A DNA stretch of 64,000 nt from Stenopsyche tienmushanensis (lineage: Eukaryota > Arthropoda > Insecta > Trichoptera > Stenopsychidae): the NCBI GenBank assembly GCA_008973525.1, contig WACJ01000410.1, forward strand, positions 156,784-220,783. The letters are read 5' to 3'. Shown piece by piece: positions 1 through 11,627 of the stretch. Position 1 is the stretch's first letter; each line of letters starts with the position of its first letter. The notes beneath the pieces are model-generated. The model did no database searches. It was not told the origin of the DNA and saw only the letters and a program-made list of their open reading frames with translations. Both the position numbers and the translations under genes were made by a program.

Positions 1-2196
1 TCATATTCGGATATTTGAGGGAAAATCCGAATAGTATTCGTAATCATTTTTAATAGGATATTTTACAAGAAAATATTTTTCGACAGGAGAATAAAAAACT
101 AAACCTATTGTTGGATATAAAAATTCGGTGGAATTTATGATTGTCATGATAAAACGTTGGCGGATATGAATATGGATAACGTTTCTGAAAGTGAATTAAT
201 GATTTTAAGAAATCAACTTGTTTTTCTGGTTCAAATGGAAGTTGCCATTAAATAACTGAATGATAATAATGCAGCATTAATAAGCTGACATAAAAAAAAA
301 TAATCAAATTCTTGATATATTTACAAAGTTGATATACCAGTTCTAATGAACATTTTCAAACTTAAACAGGACAAATTAAAACTAAATTAAGAACAAATTT
401 AAAATATGAATTTTGAAAGTTTCAATAAAGTACTTATTATTTTTTTTTAATGGTAATGTTTTATTATTTTCATACTTCAAAAACTATTCGGATATCCGAA
501 TAGGGTCAACCTTTACTAGTCGATATTCGAATAGCTGATAATGACGAATAATTGTAATCCTTAGCTCGCACTATCTCCAGACCTGACACCACTGAATTTA
601 TTTATCTAGGGAAGTGCAAAATAGTTAATTAACACGACAGAGGTGCCCAAAAAATAAATTTATAATTCAACAATGCTGATACTTAGGACATAGGGCTTAT
701 ATGTGTAACCTAGTAAAACATCCCCCTAACTCCTTAAAAAAAATGGGTCGGTTCTCATACCAAATACCCTGTATATAATACCATTCAATACCCATTAACA
801 CATCTATCTACTCAAGGTACCAAATATTTTATACGAGACTGTGAGATATTGTAATTTTATACTGACTTCCGCATATTCTTAAGTTAGAATAAGACTATTT
901 AATAGGAGATTATCTATGAGTAAGTAGTGTAAGTGTCATTATTTTTAGATTATATTTTAATTGAAAATAATTTTGCATATATTTTATTGGAAATTTAGTC
1001 GATCAAAGGAAGTCTTGAATGATTTATTAATCGTCTTTTTCAAATTCAGAATATCAGGATAAACCTTACTCAAGACAATTGATCAGAAATATTAATACTT
1101 CCAATCTTTCAAATTGTATAATAAATCCAAAATTTAACACATTATACTTGGTCAATAACTAATTATCTGTTAGTATTATGAGATTTATTAAAAATATACG
1201 CAACACGCAAAAAAATTAAAATAATTGTGAAACCTTTAGGACCAAAAATGGTTTCCCAAAAATAGCTGAAGTTCTAAAGAATCATTTTCTGCTCTTCCAT
1301 TTTATAAAAATTGTATTTTAATTAGATTCGTTTTATTCAACATGTACAAATACGGCGATTTTTTATTGGCATTTTTCAATACTTTTATAGGATCATCACC
1401 AATCACTTACATAGTTTAAATAGCGTACATGTTTTTAAAAAATTGTCTTCTATAGATGTAGATGATGCCAACTACTTATTTCAGATTTGTTTAGGTTGTA
1501 TATATGGAAGATGCTAAGAGGATAATTATTGTATCTTACTCCTACACTAATTAATTTACAACTGTGTCTTTTATGTATCAAAGTTTGATGTTTGATGGCA
1601 TTGAAGAAAAATGACTATGATATTTAAATCTTAAAAACGCAATTTAAATCTGCTTAAATTAATTAAGTAAAGAGATTGTTTTTGCATAATATTAATGATG
1701 CATATAAATTACTAAAGTGGGTATATGCAAAAAAATTAATTGTTGATATTTACGCTGAATTACTTATTGGTATTAGAGTGAGAGCTGACACAAATCGAAG
1801 GTCTTCTAACACATGTCAATAATTTAATAGCTATGTTCTAATGTATTTTTGGACATAATCATGACAATCTGGCGACTGAGTGCCATTGGGTTTGGGAGGG
1901 GAGGGGGTTGCCAGACTATTACCAGCTTGTTAAGATAGTACCAGACTTGTTCAAACTTGCTGAAGCTAACCAGAAAGTGGTTTCAATTTTGAAAAGTTGG
2001 AATAAATATTTTTTAGTATCTTATCATAAATAGTTTACGTTTATAAAAGTCGCCAGTAGTTTGAAAAACGCCAAAACACAACTAATAAATTATTTATATG
2101 TGTTAAATGACCTTCAATCTATGCTGCGAGGTCTTGGTTTATGGATAGTGACAGCTTTGATTACTAGTTGAATTTCCAATTTCATCTAAATGAGGT
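1..2196. other. Non-coding AT-rich flank
   Basis: No supportable gene. Repeated ATTCGGATA / TATCCGAAT and TATTCGAATA motifs (1-45, 486-545) look like worn transposon ends, possibly hAT. CTGGCGACT at 1869-1877 and AGTCGCCAG at 2048-2056 form a 9 bp inverted pair around a G-rich tract (GGGAGGGGAGGGGG near 1893), too short to call an element. Confidence 0.4.
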
Positions 2197-2198
2197 TA

Positions 2199-2803
2199 CA
2201 CCTATCCCTCGATTTACGCGGTAGATACGTTCCGAGAGAAAACGCGTAAATCGAAACCGCGTAAATCGAGACTTCAAGTTCATACAAAAACGGAAGATAG
2301 GTTCCAAAAAATAAAAATCCGCGTAAATCGAGACTTCAATTTCATATAAAGTAGGGGGATAGGTTCCAGAAAACCGCGTAAAACGAGTACAAATGAGTAC
2401 GCGTAAAAAGACAATTTAATTAAAAAACTAGATTTAATAGCTCGACATAAATTTATAACATGTTTATAATTAAAAGCATAATTATATAATTATATATTTA
2501 TTATTCCACCTCCTCACAGTTGTATTCTAATTCAACTATTTTTTTCATTTTGGTTGGCTCGAAATCACTACTATCATCGGATTCAAATCCAGCAGCAGGC
2601 TCTTCTTCTCGCCTTATTAAATAGTTTGTAACTAATTTTTGTGATGTGTTTATTTAAGTCTTTGTAAATTTCACACAATTTAAGATCATCAACATGTGAC
2701 GCGTGCCACAAAACATGTTCGATTTCTATTAAAAAATGTTTTTTCTGACCGCGTAAAAGTGAAACCGCGTAAAATGGGTACCGCGTAAATCGAGGGATAG
2801 GTG
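2199..2803. mobile_element. Tigger/pogo-like element, 605 bp, internally deleted
   Basis: Perfect 25 bp terminal inverted repeats (2199-2223 and 2779-2803, beginning CACCTATCCCTCGATTTACG) are flanked by TA on both sides (2197-2198, 2804-2805), the target duplication of the Tc1/mariner-pogo superfamily. The left subterminal region repeats the motif CCGCGTAAATCGAGAC at 2257, 2319 and (variant) 2374, giving tandem units of 62 and 55 bp. The right half keeps the end of a transposase frame on the minus strand. Intact TIRs suggest fairly recent activity or cross-mobilisation. Confidence 0.85.
2511..2780 (-). pseudogene. Tigger-like transposase C-terminus, frameshifted
   Basis: On the minus strand a frame reads EHVLWHASHVDDLKLCEIYK and continues to about 2640. 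One frameshift then leads into an acidic tail (REEEPAAGFESDDSSDFEP, ending CEEVE at a TAA at 2513-2511). A short acidic C-terminus next to the TIR is usual for pogo/Tigger transposases. Only this end of the enzyme is left; the DNA-binding and DDE catalytic domains are missing, so the element is non-autonomous. Confidence 0.5.
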
Positions 2804-3765
2804 TATTTCTATTCAAGGATATTTTAATGCATTTTTTAAAATTTTAAAATCAATAAAATGAAATCCCCATAATTATAAGAATAATATTTTAGAACAATCT
2901 GATAAAAATGCCATCATTTAAATATAAAAGAAGGATTTTTTTACGAAACATAAGATCACCTTCGTGAGCAGCACTTCCAAAATAACGATACAATTCTATA
3001 GACAGAACTTGTTTTTAATTTGACCAAATAAAAAAATCGCCACACAATATGTAATTTGAAAGACGCAAGACGAGATTGGCCGCATATTCATGCAAAAAAT
3101 TGAGCCTTAATTACATCCATACAAAAACATATACGATGCCATTATTATAGCGCGACTGAATTTTATTGAAAAAATATTCATAGACGAAGTAAAAAAATGC
3201 CTAGTCTGGCATTAAATGTTTCAAAGGAGTTTCGAAAATTTAATTTTTAAATGACTGAAATGCAAAGAAATATTAATTTGAAGGTGATTTTTATTGTTGC
3301 CAAATGGTTATGTTCACCCCCTTCGTCTTAATGGTGACAAATGTGTTATTAAATATGGGTATTATCCGCAGAGCATGAAGAAATAAATAATAGGATAACC
3401 AACGTATACCTGGCATGCGTTGCAATGCCATACTTCAAGATATAAAGCGTATGTATTTTAATTGAGTTTATTGGAATGATTTAATATATTTTTAATTCCA
3501 CTAAAAAACGGGTATATGATCGCGCTTAGTTGAGAGGTGCATTAATATTTCAAATATATATCTTTCTGATATTTCGAGTCTCCTGTCAGAGTCATGGACG
3601 CGGAATAGCTGCCGGCGCCTTGGTGATGCTCCTTGTAAGCATCCTCAGTCCAATGCTGCCAATGTGCGATATTGAGCTATGCATTGCCGTCGCTTCGTGG
3701 TAGATTGTTTGCACTTTCAGATCTTTTTGCTTGGTTATAAAATTGGTAGCCAAGTTCTGGGTATG

Positions 3766-4065
3766 CTAATGCCGTCGTTTTGTCCATTGAGTGCGGAGTT
3801 TCTTCGTTTTTTCGATTTCCATCGCTTCTATCGCAATTCTGATACCGAAATTTTCGACGGTTGCTATGATTTTTGTACCATCAAAATTAGTATGATGATC
3901 GTTCTTCATAATATGTTCAAGTACTGCGGATTTGTAATACAATTGCAAGACTGCGTTCTGATGCTCTGTCACCTCGTGGTTGATATACCTGTTGGTTTGT
4001 TCAATATACGATATGATGCAGGCTGAGCATTTAATCACGTAAGCTCCCTGGATTTCGTTTTTCAT
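3766..4065 (-). pseudogene. Penelope-like element GIY-YIG endonuclease fragment
   Basis: The minus-strand frame reads an I-x-GAY-x-IKCSAC start, then SYIEQTNRYINHEVTEHQNAV, KSAVLEHIM and TKIIATVENFG. This matches the C-terminal GIY-YIG nuclease of Penelope-like retroelements: the GIY block is GAY, YIG is YIE (glycine lost), and the conserved R/EH and ALAEH-type blocks follow. Coding-like sequence continues to about 3595 through stops. The reverse transcriptase part is missing or unrecognisable. A 10 bp inverted repeat (GTCTCCTGTC at 3578-3587, complement at 4082-4091) brackets the fragment. Dead copy. Confidence 0.75.
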
Positions 4066-4082
4066 TTTGTTCTTTTTATTGG

Positions 4083-4500
4083 ACAGGAGACTTCCTATAT
4101 TTTATCCCATCCCAAAGATTCAGAGAAATCCAAATAGAGGCGGATGCCTCAGATGTGCTCGGCGATCTCCGTGGTTGCGTCAAGGAAGCGGTTTTATTTA
4201 GATGGCAGGAGAGGTGGTCTGCGTCGGTCGTCGGCCGCCACCTTTCACTTTCTTCCTCTCGATTTGGCATTGCCTAAGATGTCGCGGATCACTGGACGTC
4301 TCAGTTCCTTTCAGTTCACGAGGCGTTCATCAGTGGTTCGAAATTCGGTCTGGTTGGACACGGAAACCTTGAGGCCACTCTTTCTAGTTTTAGGGTATTT
4401 AAGGATTTTTGTAAAAAAATTGGGGGAAAATGCATCCTCGGGGCTATCTACGATCTCCATCGGGTCGTAGAAGCCCTTCCTTACGACCGGTAGCAATTAA
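4083..4500 (-). other. GC-rich, coding-like block of unknown identity
   Basis: Directly right of the Penelope-like fragment, about 420 bp have clearly higher GC than the flanks. On the minus strand 4496-4311 is open for 61 codons, starting LPVVRKGFYDPMEIVDSPED; further coding-like pieces continue in other frames towards 4083. I do not recognise the protein. It could be the upstream part of the same retroelement, a second element, or a decayed host exon. Confidence 0.3.
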
Positions 4501-7059
4501 TGGGTTCGCATCCTTTTTTTTGTGGCCGCAAGTGAGACTCAAAACTCTACCCTACCCTATACAACATATATTTTTATAATAATTTTCACCTATTTCATTT
4601 TTAAACAGTTTTCATCTATATATTTATCCTAGTCTAAGAATCTCAAAGTAAAATTAGAATATTTAGCTAGTTTCTCCCCGCGCTCAGATCGCAAGCAACT
4701 GCAAGCAGTGGAAAAAGGAGCGTGTTCCTTGCAGATATGGAATTTTAATTTCACGGTTTTGCACCACGCTGTGCATTTTGCGAGCGGGCTGACATGCTCC
4801 CGAATAGGGAGATCAATCACAAGGCTCGAGCTTAGGAAATCTCCCGCACTTTAGGCGAAGCTTAACGCGGAACACCCAAACTGTAAATTGTTAATGTCTT
4901 TTAAATTTTGATATTCGTTTTCGTTGGTACTGATTTCATTCATAATACATTCATCGTGATGATCCACATTCAAGGAGTGCAGAATTCTGTTTCCGTTATT
5001 TCTACTTCGTTTCCTGCTGTGTGCTTCAGCAGGATACTTCCTCTCTTGAAAGACTTGGATGGAGATGCGATTGTTGTTGAATCATATAAGCTCTTAAAAT
5101 TCTTTGGCATGCTGTAAAATAAAATATTGAAATCTCCTTTCAACTGACAGCTACCTTGTAATAACATAAATTCAATTAAATCGTATAAAAATACACTTAA
5201 TAGGATTTTATTTGAAAATGAAATATATCAAATTTAAATATATGCTTAAAATATATTCGAATTATTAAAGAAAAACATTTTAAAATGTTCACCAAGCATC
5301 TTATTTTGGATCTTTGAAGATGCGGAACAGCACGATACGATTCTTTATCATCGTTTTTTCTTGTTATATCTAAATCACCAGGTGGTCCATATTCAAAGGT
5401 TCTTTATCGAAAAATATCACACAGCGTTTCATACAAAGAACTGCAATTTTCATTTTATGCCAGCGCGAGCTCCCCACATCCAATTCAATCTGTATGGAAA
5501 ATCCTGATTGAATGCATTTTTAGTCGACCGTTTCAGCATAGTTTTAATAATTCGCCGTCATTGTACGAATAAAATTCACTATGAAAGTCCACCCCATATC
5601 GTTGTGAATTTGATCTTCTTTTTCGTATTTAAATATTAAGTAAACAGGGTAAATTTGAGATCTGGAAGAGAAGGGGCGTAAAATCGTAATGCGCAATTCT
5701 CTAAAGCTCTCCGTCGCCTTGATAAATAATGCACTTTGCAAACTTTATATTTCAGTCCGAATAATTCAAAAAATCTTGACGTAATTTAATGCTAACGATC
5801 ACAGAAAAGTTTCGTCATAAAATGTATACACACGTTAATAAATAGAAATATTTTTCTCTGTGTTTTATTACTTAATTACATGTAAATTGTATTTTTTTCT
5901 ACCCTTATTTAAATAATAAATTAATATCATATGCGCAGTATATTTTTAATAAGGATAGCAAAAAATAGTTCCGTCAAGTCGACCACAGATGGCTCTATGC
6001 GATTAAATCTGATTTATATAATTATTTTCATGTCATAAATAATTAATAAAACCTTTCTTAAACAATGCTTTGCCTGGATCTTTGTACTAAGAAATTATTT
6101 TTTTGTATCTGTGCATAAAAAAATGTTTTCTGCTATATAATTCACAGCCCTTATTATTAATGGCCTCCATTGAATAATTTTTGCTACGAATCTATTTTGG
6201 GATGTTCTTCTTGTTGGTATTATAAATTAAGATGTTGAATAGTTGATTTTGCGCATATTTTTCATTTATTCACGAATATTTTCAGTTAAAGATAATGCTG
6301 TATTTGTGTAATAAATAATAAAAAGGCAAAAAGCAGAGGAAGCGCGACGCATACACGTAGCCTGCGCAAAATTTCTTTTGCAGATCCCCTCTTGAAAATT
6401 TTTTTTTCGCGGACCGCTCCGTATTTTTTTTTTTTTTTTTGGGACCCATCCCAATCCTTGTAACCTAATTTTTCCGTGTGAAATGGAGAGAGCGAAAATA
6501 ATTATTCCTCTCTTTCCAACTAACTGCGCGTTGGAGTTTCACTTTTCGTGACGTTCAGGCCAATTTACCCTACCGCACTTATAGCAGATTCACTTCAAAA
6601 AATGTTTAGCCAATCTTCAGTTATTCATTTCCAAATTACAAAATTAGCATAAAATAATAAATATTGGACATTTTTTCTGGAAATAAGAGGGATTCGTAGA
6701 TCTACAAAACAATCCCTTGACAATCAATTATGATTTTTACCATATTTACACTGTATAAGATGTTTTTATAGTATTTTTATTTATGTAATAAATTTACCGA
6801 AATAACACTCAAATATGCACCCATTCTAAATTCTAAGCCTAGATTAACCTTGGTAAATGTTATTTTATGTGCATGTTATAATATACAAGTAATAGTCCAA
6901 TTTAAATTATTCCATTCAATAAAAACTATCAAAGAATGTTGGCAATCAATTAAAAAGGCTTGATTAAAAACTTAGAAAAAAATACGCAAATTTGATTACA
7001 AAAAATGAATCATATATCGTCATTAATATTATATATATATAGTTAAACTGACAAATTCT
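4501..7059. other. Non-coding stretch with a GC-rich patch
   Basis: About 4660-4870 and 4900-5110 are less AT-rich and show short open frames on both strands, but no recognised protein and no splice context. 5290-7059 is AT-rich, with a run of 18 or more T at about 6425-6440. No gene seen. Confidence 0.35.
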
Positions 7060-7067
7060 GTCACAAA

Positions 7068-8036
7068 TAGGGCTTGTCTGTTTTCAAAGCCGGTTTTCAA
7101 AACCCGGGTTTTTAGGCAAAAACTGTGATATTTGAAAACCGGTTTTTTCATCATTGATTCTTATCTTTACAAAAAGTGAAATTCTTAAAATGAATAAAAG
7201 CCTATTAACAAAGATGAATTCTACTTGATGAAGTAAAGACATCTCGCGGCAGAAATAAATGTTGAAGTGTGTAGAAATAGTTGAAGAAGATATAATCCTT
7301 AAAGGAGCGTTGAAAAAGTCCATTAATAAATTGCCTCAGAACCCGATAAAAAAAAGCCTAACGTCAAATCATTAACCTTTTAACTGCCAACGACGCACCG
7401 GCGTGTCGAATTTGTACCCGCTGAAGAGTCATTGGCAGTTAAAAGGTTAAAAGCAGAATTTGCGCTATATGAGTCAACTAACTAACGAGGGGAAAAAATA
7501 GAAATATAGTTCAAATGTTTAAAATGCATTCACCCTTCAATACCCAGCGAAAGGGTGTCTTCGTTATAGGGAATAAGATTGTTTTCTTAAAACATATTTC
7601 CTAAAGTAAGCAGAATAAACTAGAATTAAAATTTCATTTTTTGTTTTGTTACAATCCCAATCACAACTTCTCCAAACGTCGACTAGAAATAATAACATAT
7701 AGTAATTGCTGTTTTTTTTTGGCAATAATAACTACATATTTTGTTATGATTATTGATTGTTCTGATAATTTTATATTTGGCTAAAAAAAAATAATTACAT
7801 GTGCCAATTATTGTTTTTTTATTTTTATTTTGGTGATTATTAATAATGTATAGATGTTAATGTAATGCAAATATTTTATAATGCATTTAATATTAAATAA
7901 CATTTGAATAATCTTAATATATCGGTTATTTAATTTTAACATTTCTTAAAACCGAAAACCGGTGGAAACCGGTTTTGTTAGAAAACTGAAAACCGAAAAC
8001 CGGTTTTGAAGAATGTCTGTTTTTGTACAAGCCCTA
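7068..8036. mobile_element. hAT-type MITE, 969 bp
   Basis: The ends are TAGGGCTTGT and its complement ACAAGCCCTA, with subterminal blocks of AAACCGGTTTTC-type repeats on both sides. The flanks read GTCACAAA (7060-7067) and GTCACAAC (8037-8044), an 8 bp target duplication with one mismatch, typical of hAT elements. The interior is AT-rich without an intact transposase; weak coding-like sequence lies near 7170-7320. It contains a nested piggyBac-type mini-element. Confidence 0.8.
7376..7446. mobile_element. piggyBac-type mini-element, 71 bp, nested in the hAT MITE
   Basis: TTAA (7372-7375 and 7447-7450) flanks inverted termini CCTTTTAACTGCCAA, which match perfectly for 15 bp and then one mismatch and GAC. 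TTAA duplication and CC-T termini are the piggyBac signature. At 71 bp it is little more than two ends, with a partly palindromic CGACGCACCGGCGTGTCG next to the left end. Confidence 0.7.
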
Positions 8037-9479
8037 GTCACAACCTACCAATATGCCGCTTTCAGATTGTCTTCTGCTTAAGTCTCTGGTATATTCCGTC
8101 TGATATAAAGCATTGTGAATTAAAATTAAAAATTCTTATATATTGTAGTTTAAACCTACAAAAAGACCCCAAATTTCGAAATGCTTATAATATTTTACAG
8201 AAATGTTTTTATTTTATGCTGTTTGTTAAATACTTTAATTCAATGCTTCTACATTTGACTATTAGTTTTCTCTACATAAATACAATCAAAACACCATCTG
8301 CCAAGATTCAAACGATAATAAGAAGATGCTCCAGACTTTCTATAATATTTACTTTCTTCAAACACTAAAGCTTATACCATATGGCTAATTAGCCACTTTG
8401 TCGAGCGTTGAAATTCCCCCAGGATAAAGTTCATACTTATAATAACGAACGAAATAGTAGTTTGGTGCAGAAGTTGTCTCGGCAGATTGGGTTATTGCTT
8501 GAAATCATTCCAACTGCGTGGATTTATCAAATATTCCATACATACAGAAGTGGCTTTTGAGAATCCCGTGGAGAATTAAAATCCAGGACTTCTACTGCAA
8601 AAACATTTACGGAAGTGAAAATTGTCTCGTTATGCCGTAAATGTGAACTGAAAATGTGGACGAAATAAGCTCTGCAGCATTCACTTTGATGAGTGTCATA
8701 ACGTTCATTTTTAATGGCGTGATACTGCATTTTGATACAAAGACGCCTTTTCATTTTATGTGATCTAGATTAAATCTGGGAAATAGAAATGGGAAGATTA
8801 AAAAAAACTCATTTTTTTAATACATCAGCTAAAAATGAGAGTAATGCTATAAGTCCGCGAAGTATGAAAGGACAAATTTTTGACAGTGTTATTTATTTTT
8901 TTCAATCAGTTTACATATTAAGGAAAATTGGCGCCCGTTTGCCTATAGTTTTTGATCAGTTTGTGTATATTGGGAATGTGCTTGATTAAAAAAATAGTTT
9001 CAACAAATCCTTATAAGACAAGTAGTTGGAAAAAATGTGTTAAGAAAATATTTTTGGAAAGGGATTTTTTACATCTTTTTTTCTCGCTATGAATCAATTA
9101 GTATAAAAAATATAAATGTAAAATCTATTGAAAATTTAGGTGGTAGTAATCAAAAACTTAAACAGTTAAACTAATTTTATGTGAATGTGTATACATGATG
9201 TTTTGCACATGGACCGACATCAAAAACATTCTATTTGTACTACTGGGAACAAAATATATAATATTACACCTTTACAAAAATTAAAATTTCTCAATATACT
9301 TACATATATTTTAATAGCAATTAATAGGCATTTAGAAATATTTTCATTTTGGCTTACGAAAAAATTCTAGTTGACAAACATCACGTCGCTTCACAGCATA
9401 CGCCTTTGAAATGATAATTGCTGGAGTTATCTACAAATCTATAAAAACAATATTATTCTTCAATTTAAATAAAATAAGT

Positions 9480-10124
9480 GCACAATATTTTTCCATATTT
9501 TATTGAATCATTTGATTACATCAAATCCACCACACATTAAAAATACATATAAAATAAGGAAGAAAAAAACATAGATTCACATACTTGTCGTAAAAAAAAT
9601 TATACGAGTACTTCTTTAATATTTATGAGGTTATGTTGCTAAAAATATTTTTTACATTGAATCGATTATTTTACAATAATTAAAGGAAGGTATCCTTTTA
9701 GTTTCAAACACAATTTACCAAATATGCAGCATCTCTTAAACGCTCTCTTCGTCTCAGCACTCTTCACAAGATTATTTGACTTAAAATTTGTTATGCTATT
9801 CACTGGCATTTTTTAGGTATTAATATTAAACGTCTTTGAAAATAAATCCATTGTTTTCATATAAGAGGTATATAGGATTAATAGAATTTGTAAAATAGAC
9901 TACTCACGCTAAATTTAATCATTTCCATTAAACCTATCGACGTAATCTTAATAGTTCGTTATAAAACAGAACACTTATACTATTAACCAGACTTGGACAG
10001 TTGATGAGTCGTATAACGTATCTAACTATTTAAATAAAAATTCTAATTTCAATGAGAATTGTTCGTTTTATGATTAGGTCTTATTCACAAAATATTATAT
10101 TAGAAGCGTCTATTTATTTTATAA
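9480..10124 (-). other. Probable K2P 3'UTR
   Basis: The sequence downstream of the TAA that closes the extended frame is AT-rich and non-coding. Minus-strand AATAAA hexamers occur at 10118-10113 (only about 10 nt after the stop) and at 9504-9499. Either could be a poly(A) signal; sequence alone does not decide. If translation ends at the TGA, the whole extension would also be 3'UTR. Confidence 0.35.
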
Positions 10125-10418
10125 TTACATTTCGGTTACGTCTTCAACTTCCGGCTCTTCTTTGACAGTGTATACTCCAGACCTGGACAATGTCCCTGTG
10201 ACGTGATTAAGCATTTCTGGCAATGGGGTGGCTTTGGGTTCCCTTATTATTGTACCGTCCCTCCCCATGCATTCTTTGTTGAGCATCATTCCGTCTAAAT
10301 CGGAATCGGGCGTGTTAAAAACGACAGAGTTTGAATTAGTCGAACTCAAAAGGGTTTCTTCAGTCAAATTCCTCTGATACATTCTTTCAGATTTGCTCAT
10401 ATCCTCGCCGTTATATTG
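10125..10418 (-). CDS. In-frame C-terminal extension after the K2P TGA stop (candidate readthrough)
   Basis: Immediately after the channel's TGA the same frame stays open for 97 codons (QYNGED, then 91 residues starting at an ATG at 10400) to TAA at 10127-10125. The composition is coding-like: Ser/Thr- and acid-rich, no low complexity, with a KEEPEVED stretch and the C-terminal residues EDVTEM. No frameshift or obvious intron separates it from exon 2. The base after TGA is C, a context often seen at insect readthrough stops. Readthrough would give a 585-residue channel with a long cytoplasmic tail; the final T-E-M loosely fits a class I PDZ-binding end (S/T-x-hydrophobic), which is weak evidence. 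Alternatives are a spliced isoform that skips the TGA, a decayed former C-terminus, or a sequencing or allelic change. I see no strong donor/acceptor pair that would remove the stop. Confidence 0.6.
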   Translation of the reverse strand, partial: QYNGEDMSKSERMYQRNLTEETLLSSTNSNSVVFNTPDSDLDGMMLNKECMGRDGTIIREPKATPLPEMLNHVTGTLSRSGVYTVKEEPEVEDVTEM

Positions 10419-11227
10419 TCAGGACATTTGACGACTGCCCAACTCCTGCTTTAAAGCTCTCTGCACGCTTGCGCGTAAAGCTCTTTCTTGGTGCTTTAAA
10501 CGATGTACAATTTCGTCGTGCAATACATTAAAGCACATCGCAGTAAGGGCCAATCCCGATATTATGTAAATGGAACAGAACCATATCGTGCCGTTTGATT
10601 CCCTTTTCCTATAATGTGGACTCGAACCGGGAACAAGGTCGCCAAATCCAATTGTACTCAAACTCATAAAGCAAAAATAAATCCCATCTAAAAGTTTCCA
10701 ATTTTCTATTTTGTACAGGATGAAGCCTCCCATGAAAATATACGACGCTATCATAATCAAACATAGCAAAACAGGAGCAAGTATTGAAAGACCTCGAAAC
10801 GACGTCTTTGAGTCAGTATCCCCACAACTTAAGGAATCGCAGTCTCTCAAAAAGGAAGCGTGTTTTTCTTTCAGTGGTGAAGCCACTGTTTGATTTCTAT
10901 GTGCTTGAGATGCTGAAATAATTGTGCCTGAAGGCGATCGGACGTAATAAGGCTCCTGCATCAATTGGTGAGTCGTGTGTTCCGTATGTTGCCTGTGAAG
11001 TTTCTTTTTTCTCTCTTTGTCTGCCATCCTTCGTTCATCGTAGCAGCAATAGCCGCAATTTGTGCAAAGGCAACAACAGAGTGCCCTTGAAAAAACACTC
11101 CTTGCTAATCTTGAAAGAAGGGTTCCTACTACACTGAGGTAGAGTAGGGTTAGAGGAATACCAAGAACTGCATAGCCCATTGTAACTGCTTTTCCGAGGG
11201 CTGTACGTGGAGCGATACTTCCGTAAC
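10419..11227 (-). CDS. K2P potassium channel, coding exon 2 (filter 1, TM2-TM4, second pore)
   Basis: Second coding exon, starting at 11227 after a TTTAG acceptor (11232-11228). It opens by completing Gly218 and reading Y-G-S-I-A-P, the rest of filter 1. TM2 is about residues 229-255 (with the GIP motif typical of K2P M2). A roughly 100-residue cytoplasmic M2-M3 loop has a cysteine-rich patch (268-279) and a basic KERKKK stretch. TM3 is about 366-389, filter 2 is TIGFGD at 409-414, and TM4 is about 421-444, followed by a 40-residue basic tail ending RQMS-TGA. The joined frame is 486 residues, a normal size for invertebrate K2P channels. All four membrane segments and both filters are intact, so the gene looks functional. 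The TGA (10421-10419) may be leaky; see the downstream open frame. Confidence 0.95.
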
Positions 11228-11627
11228 CTAAACAGAAAAACACATATTACTTTATTTGTTAAAATATTTATTGAAATTATATCTAAATACACAATCATCA
11301 GAAATTAAACATGATATACTATGCCAGTTTATATGAAATAATTCAATATTAGTTAACGAGTTGTGTATGAAAAGTGGGAAAAATTTTCAGATAAATTGTC
11401 AAAAATCACATAATTATGAAAATGATATTCAAAATATTTGCGAATAATTTAGTCTTTGAGCCAGTTTCAGAGGCATTAAAAGTGTTGTTGTTGATGTAGA
11501 TGATGTTAAATGATGATGTTGCTTGAATCCCACAGTGCCATATCATAATCCGATCAAATAAAGTGATGCAGATCACATTTGACTGGATATGCACCAATAA
11601 TTAAAACATCATGTAATTGACGTGGAA

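Noticed and set aside
1869..2056. Short element bounded by CTGGCGACT / AGTCGCCAG
   Set aside because: 9 bp inverted pair without a target duplication or superfamily signature; could be chance.
3679..4026. 115-codon plus-strand open frame
   Set aside because: It is the antisense shadow of the Penelope-like GIY-YIG fragment, whose minus-strand translation matches the family.
8006..8368. 120-codon plus-strand open frame
   Set aside because: It starts inside the right end of the hAT MITE and runs across its boundary into AT-rich DNA; no known protein, composition like random AT-rich sequence.
10398..10421. A micro-intron removing the K2P TGA
   Set aside because: GT and AG pairs around the stop are weak, lack a pyrimidine tract and would give implausibly short introns.
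11035..11298. 87-codon minus frame over the start of K2P exon 2
   Set aside because: Out-of-frame shadow; the true frame gives the filter and TM2 and joins exon 1 in phase.
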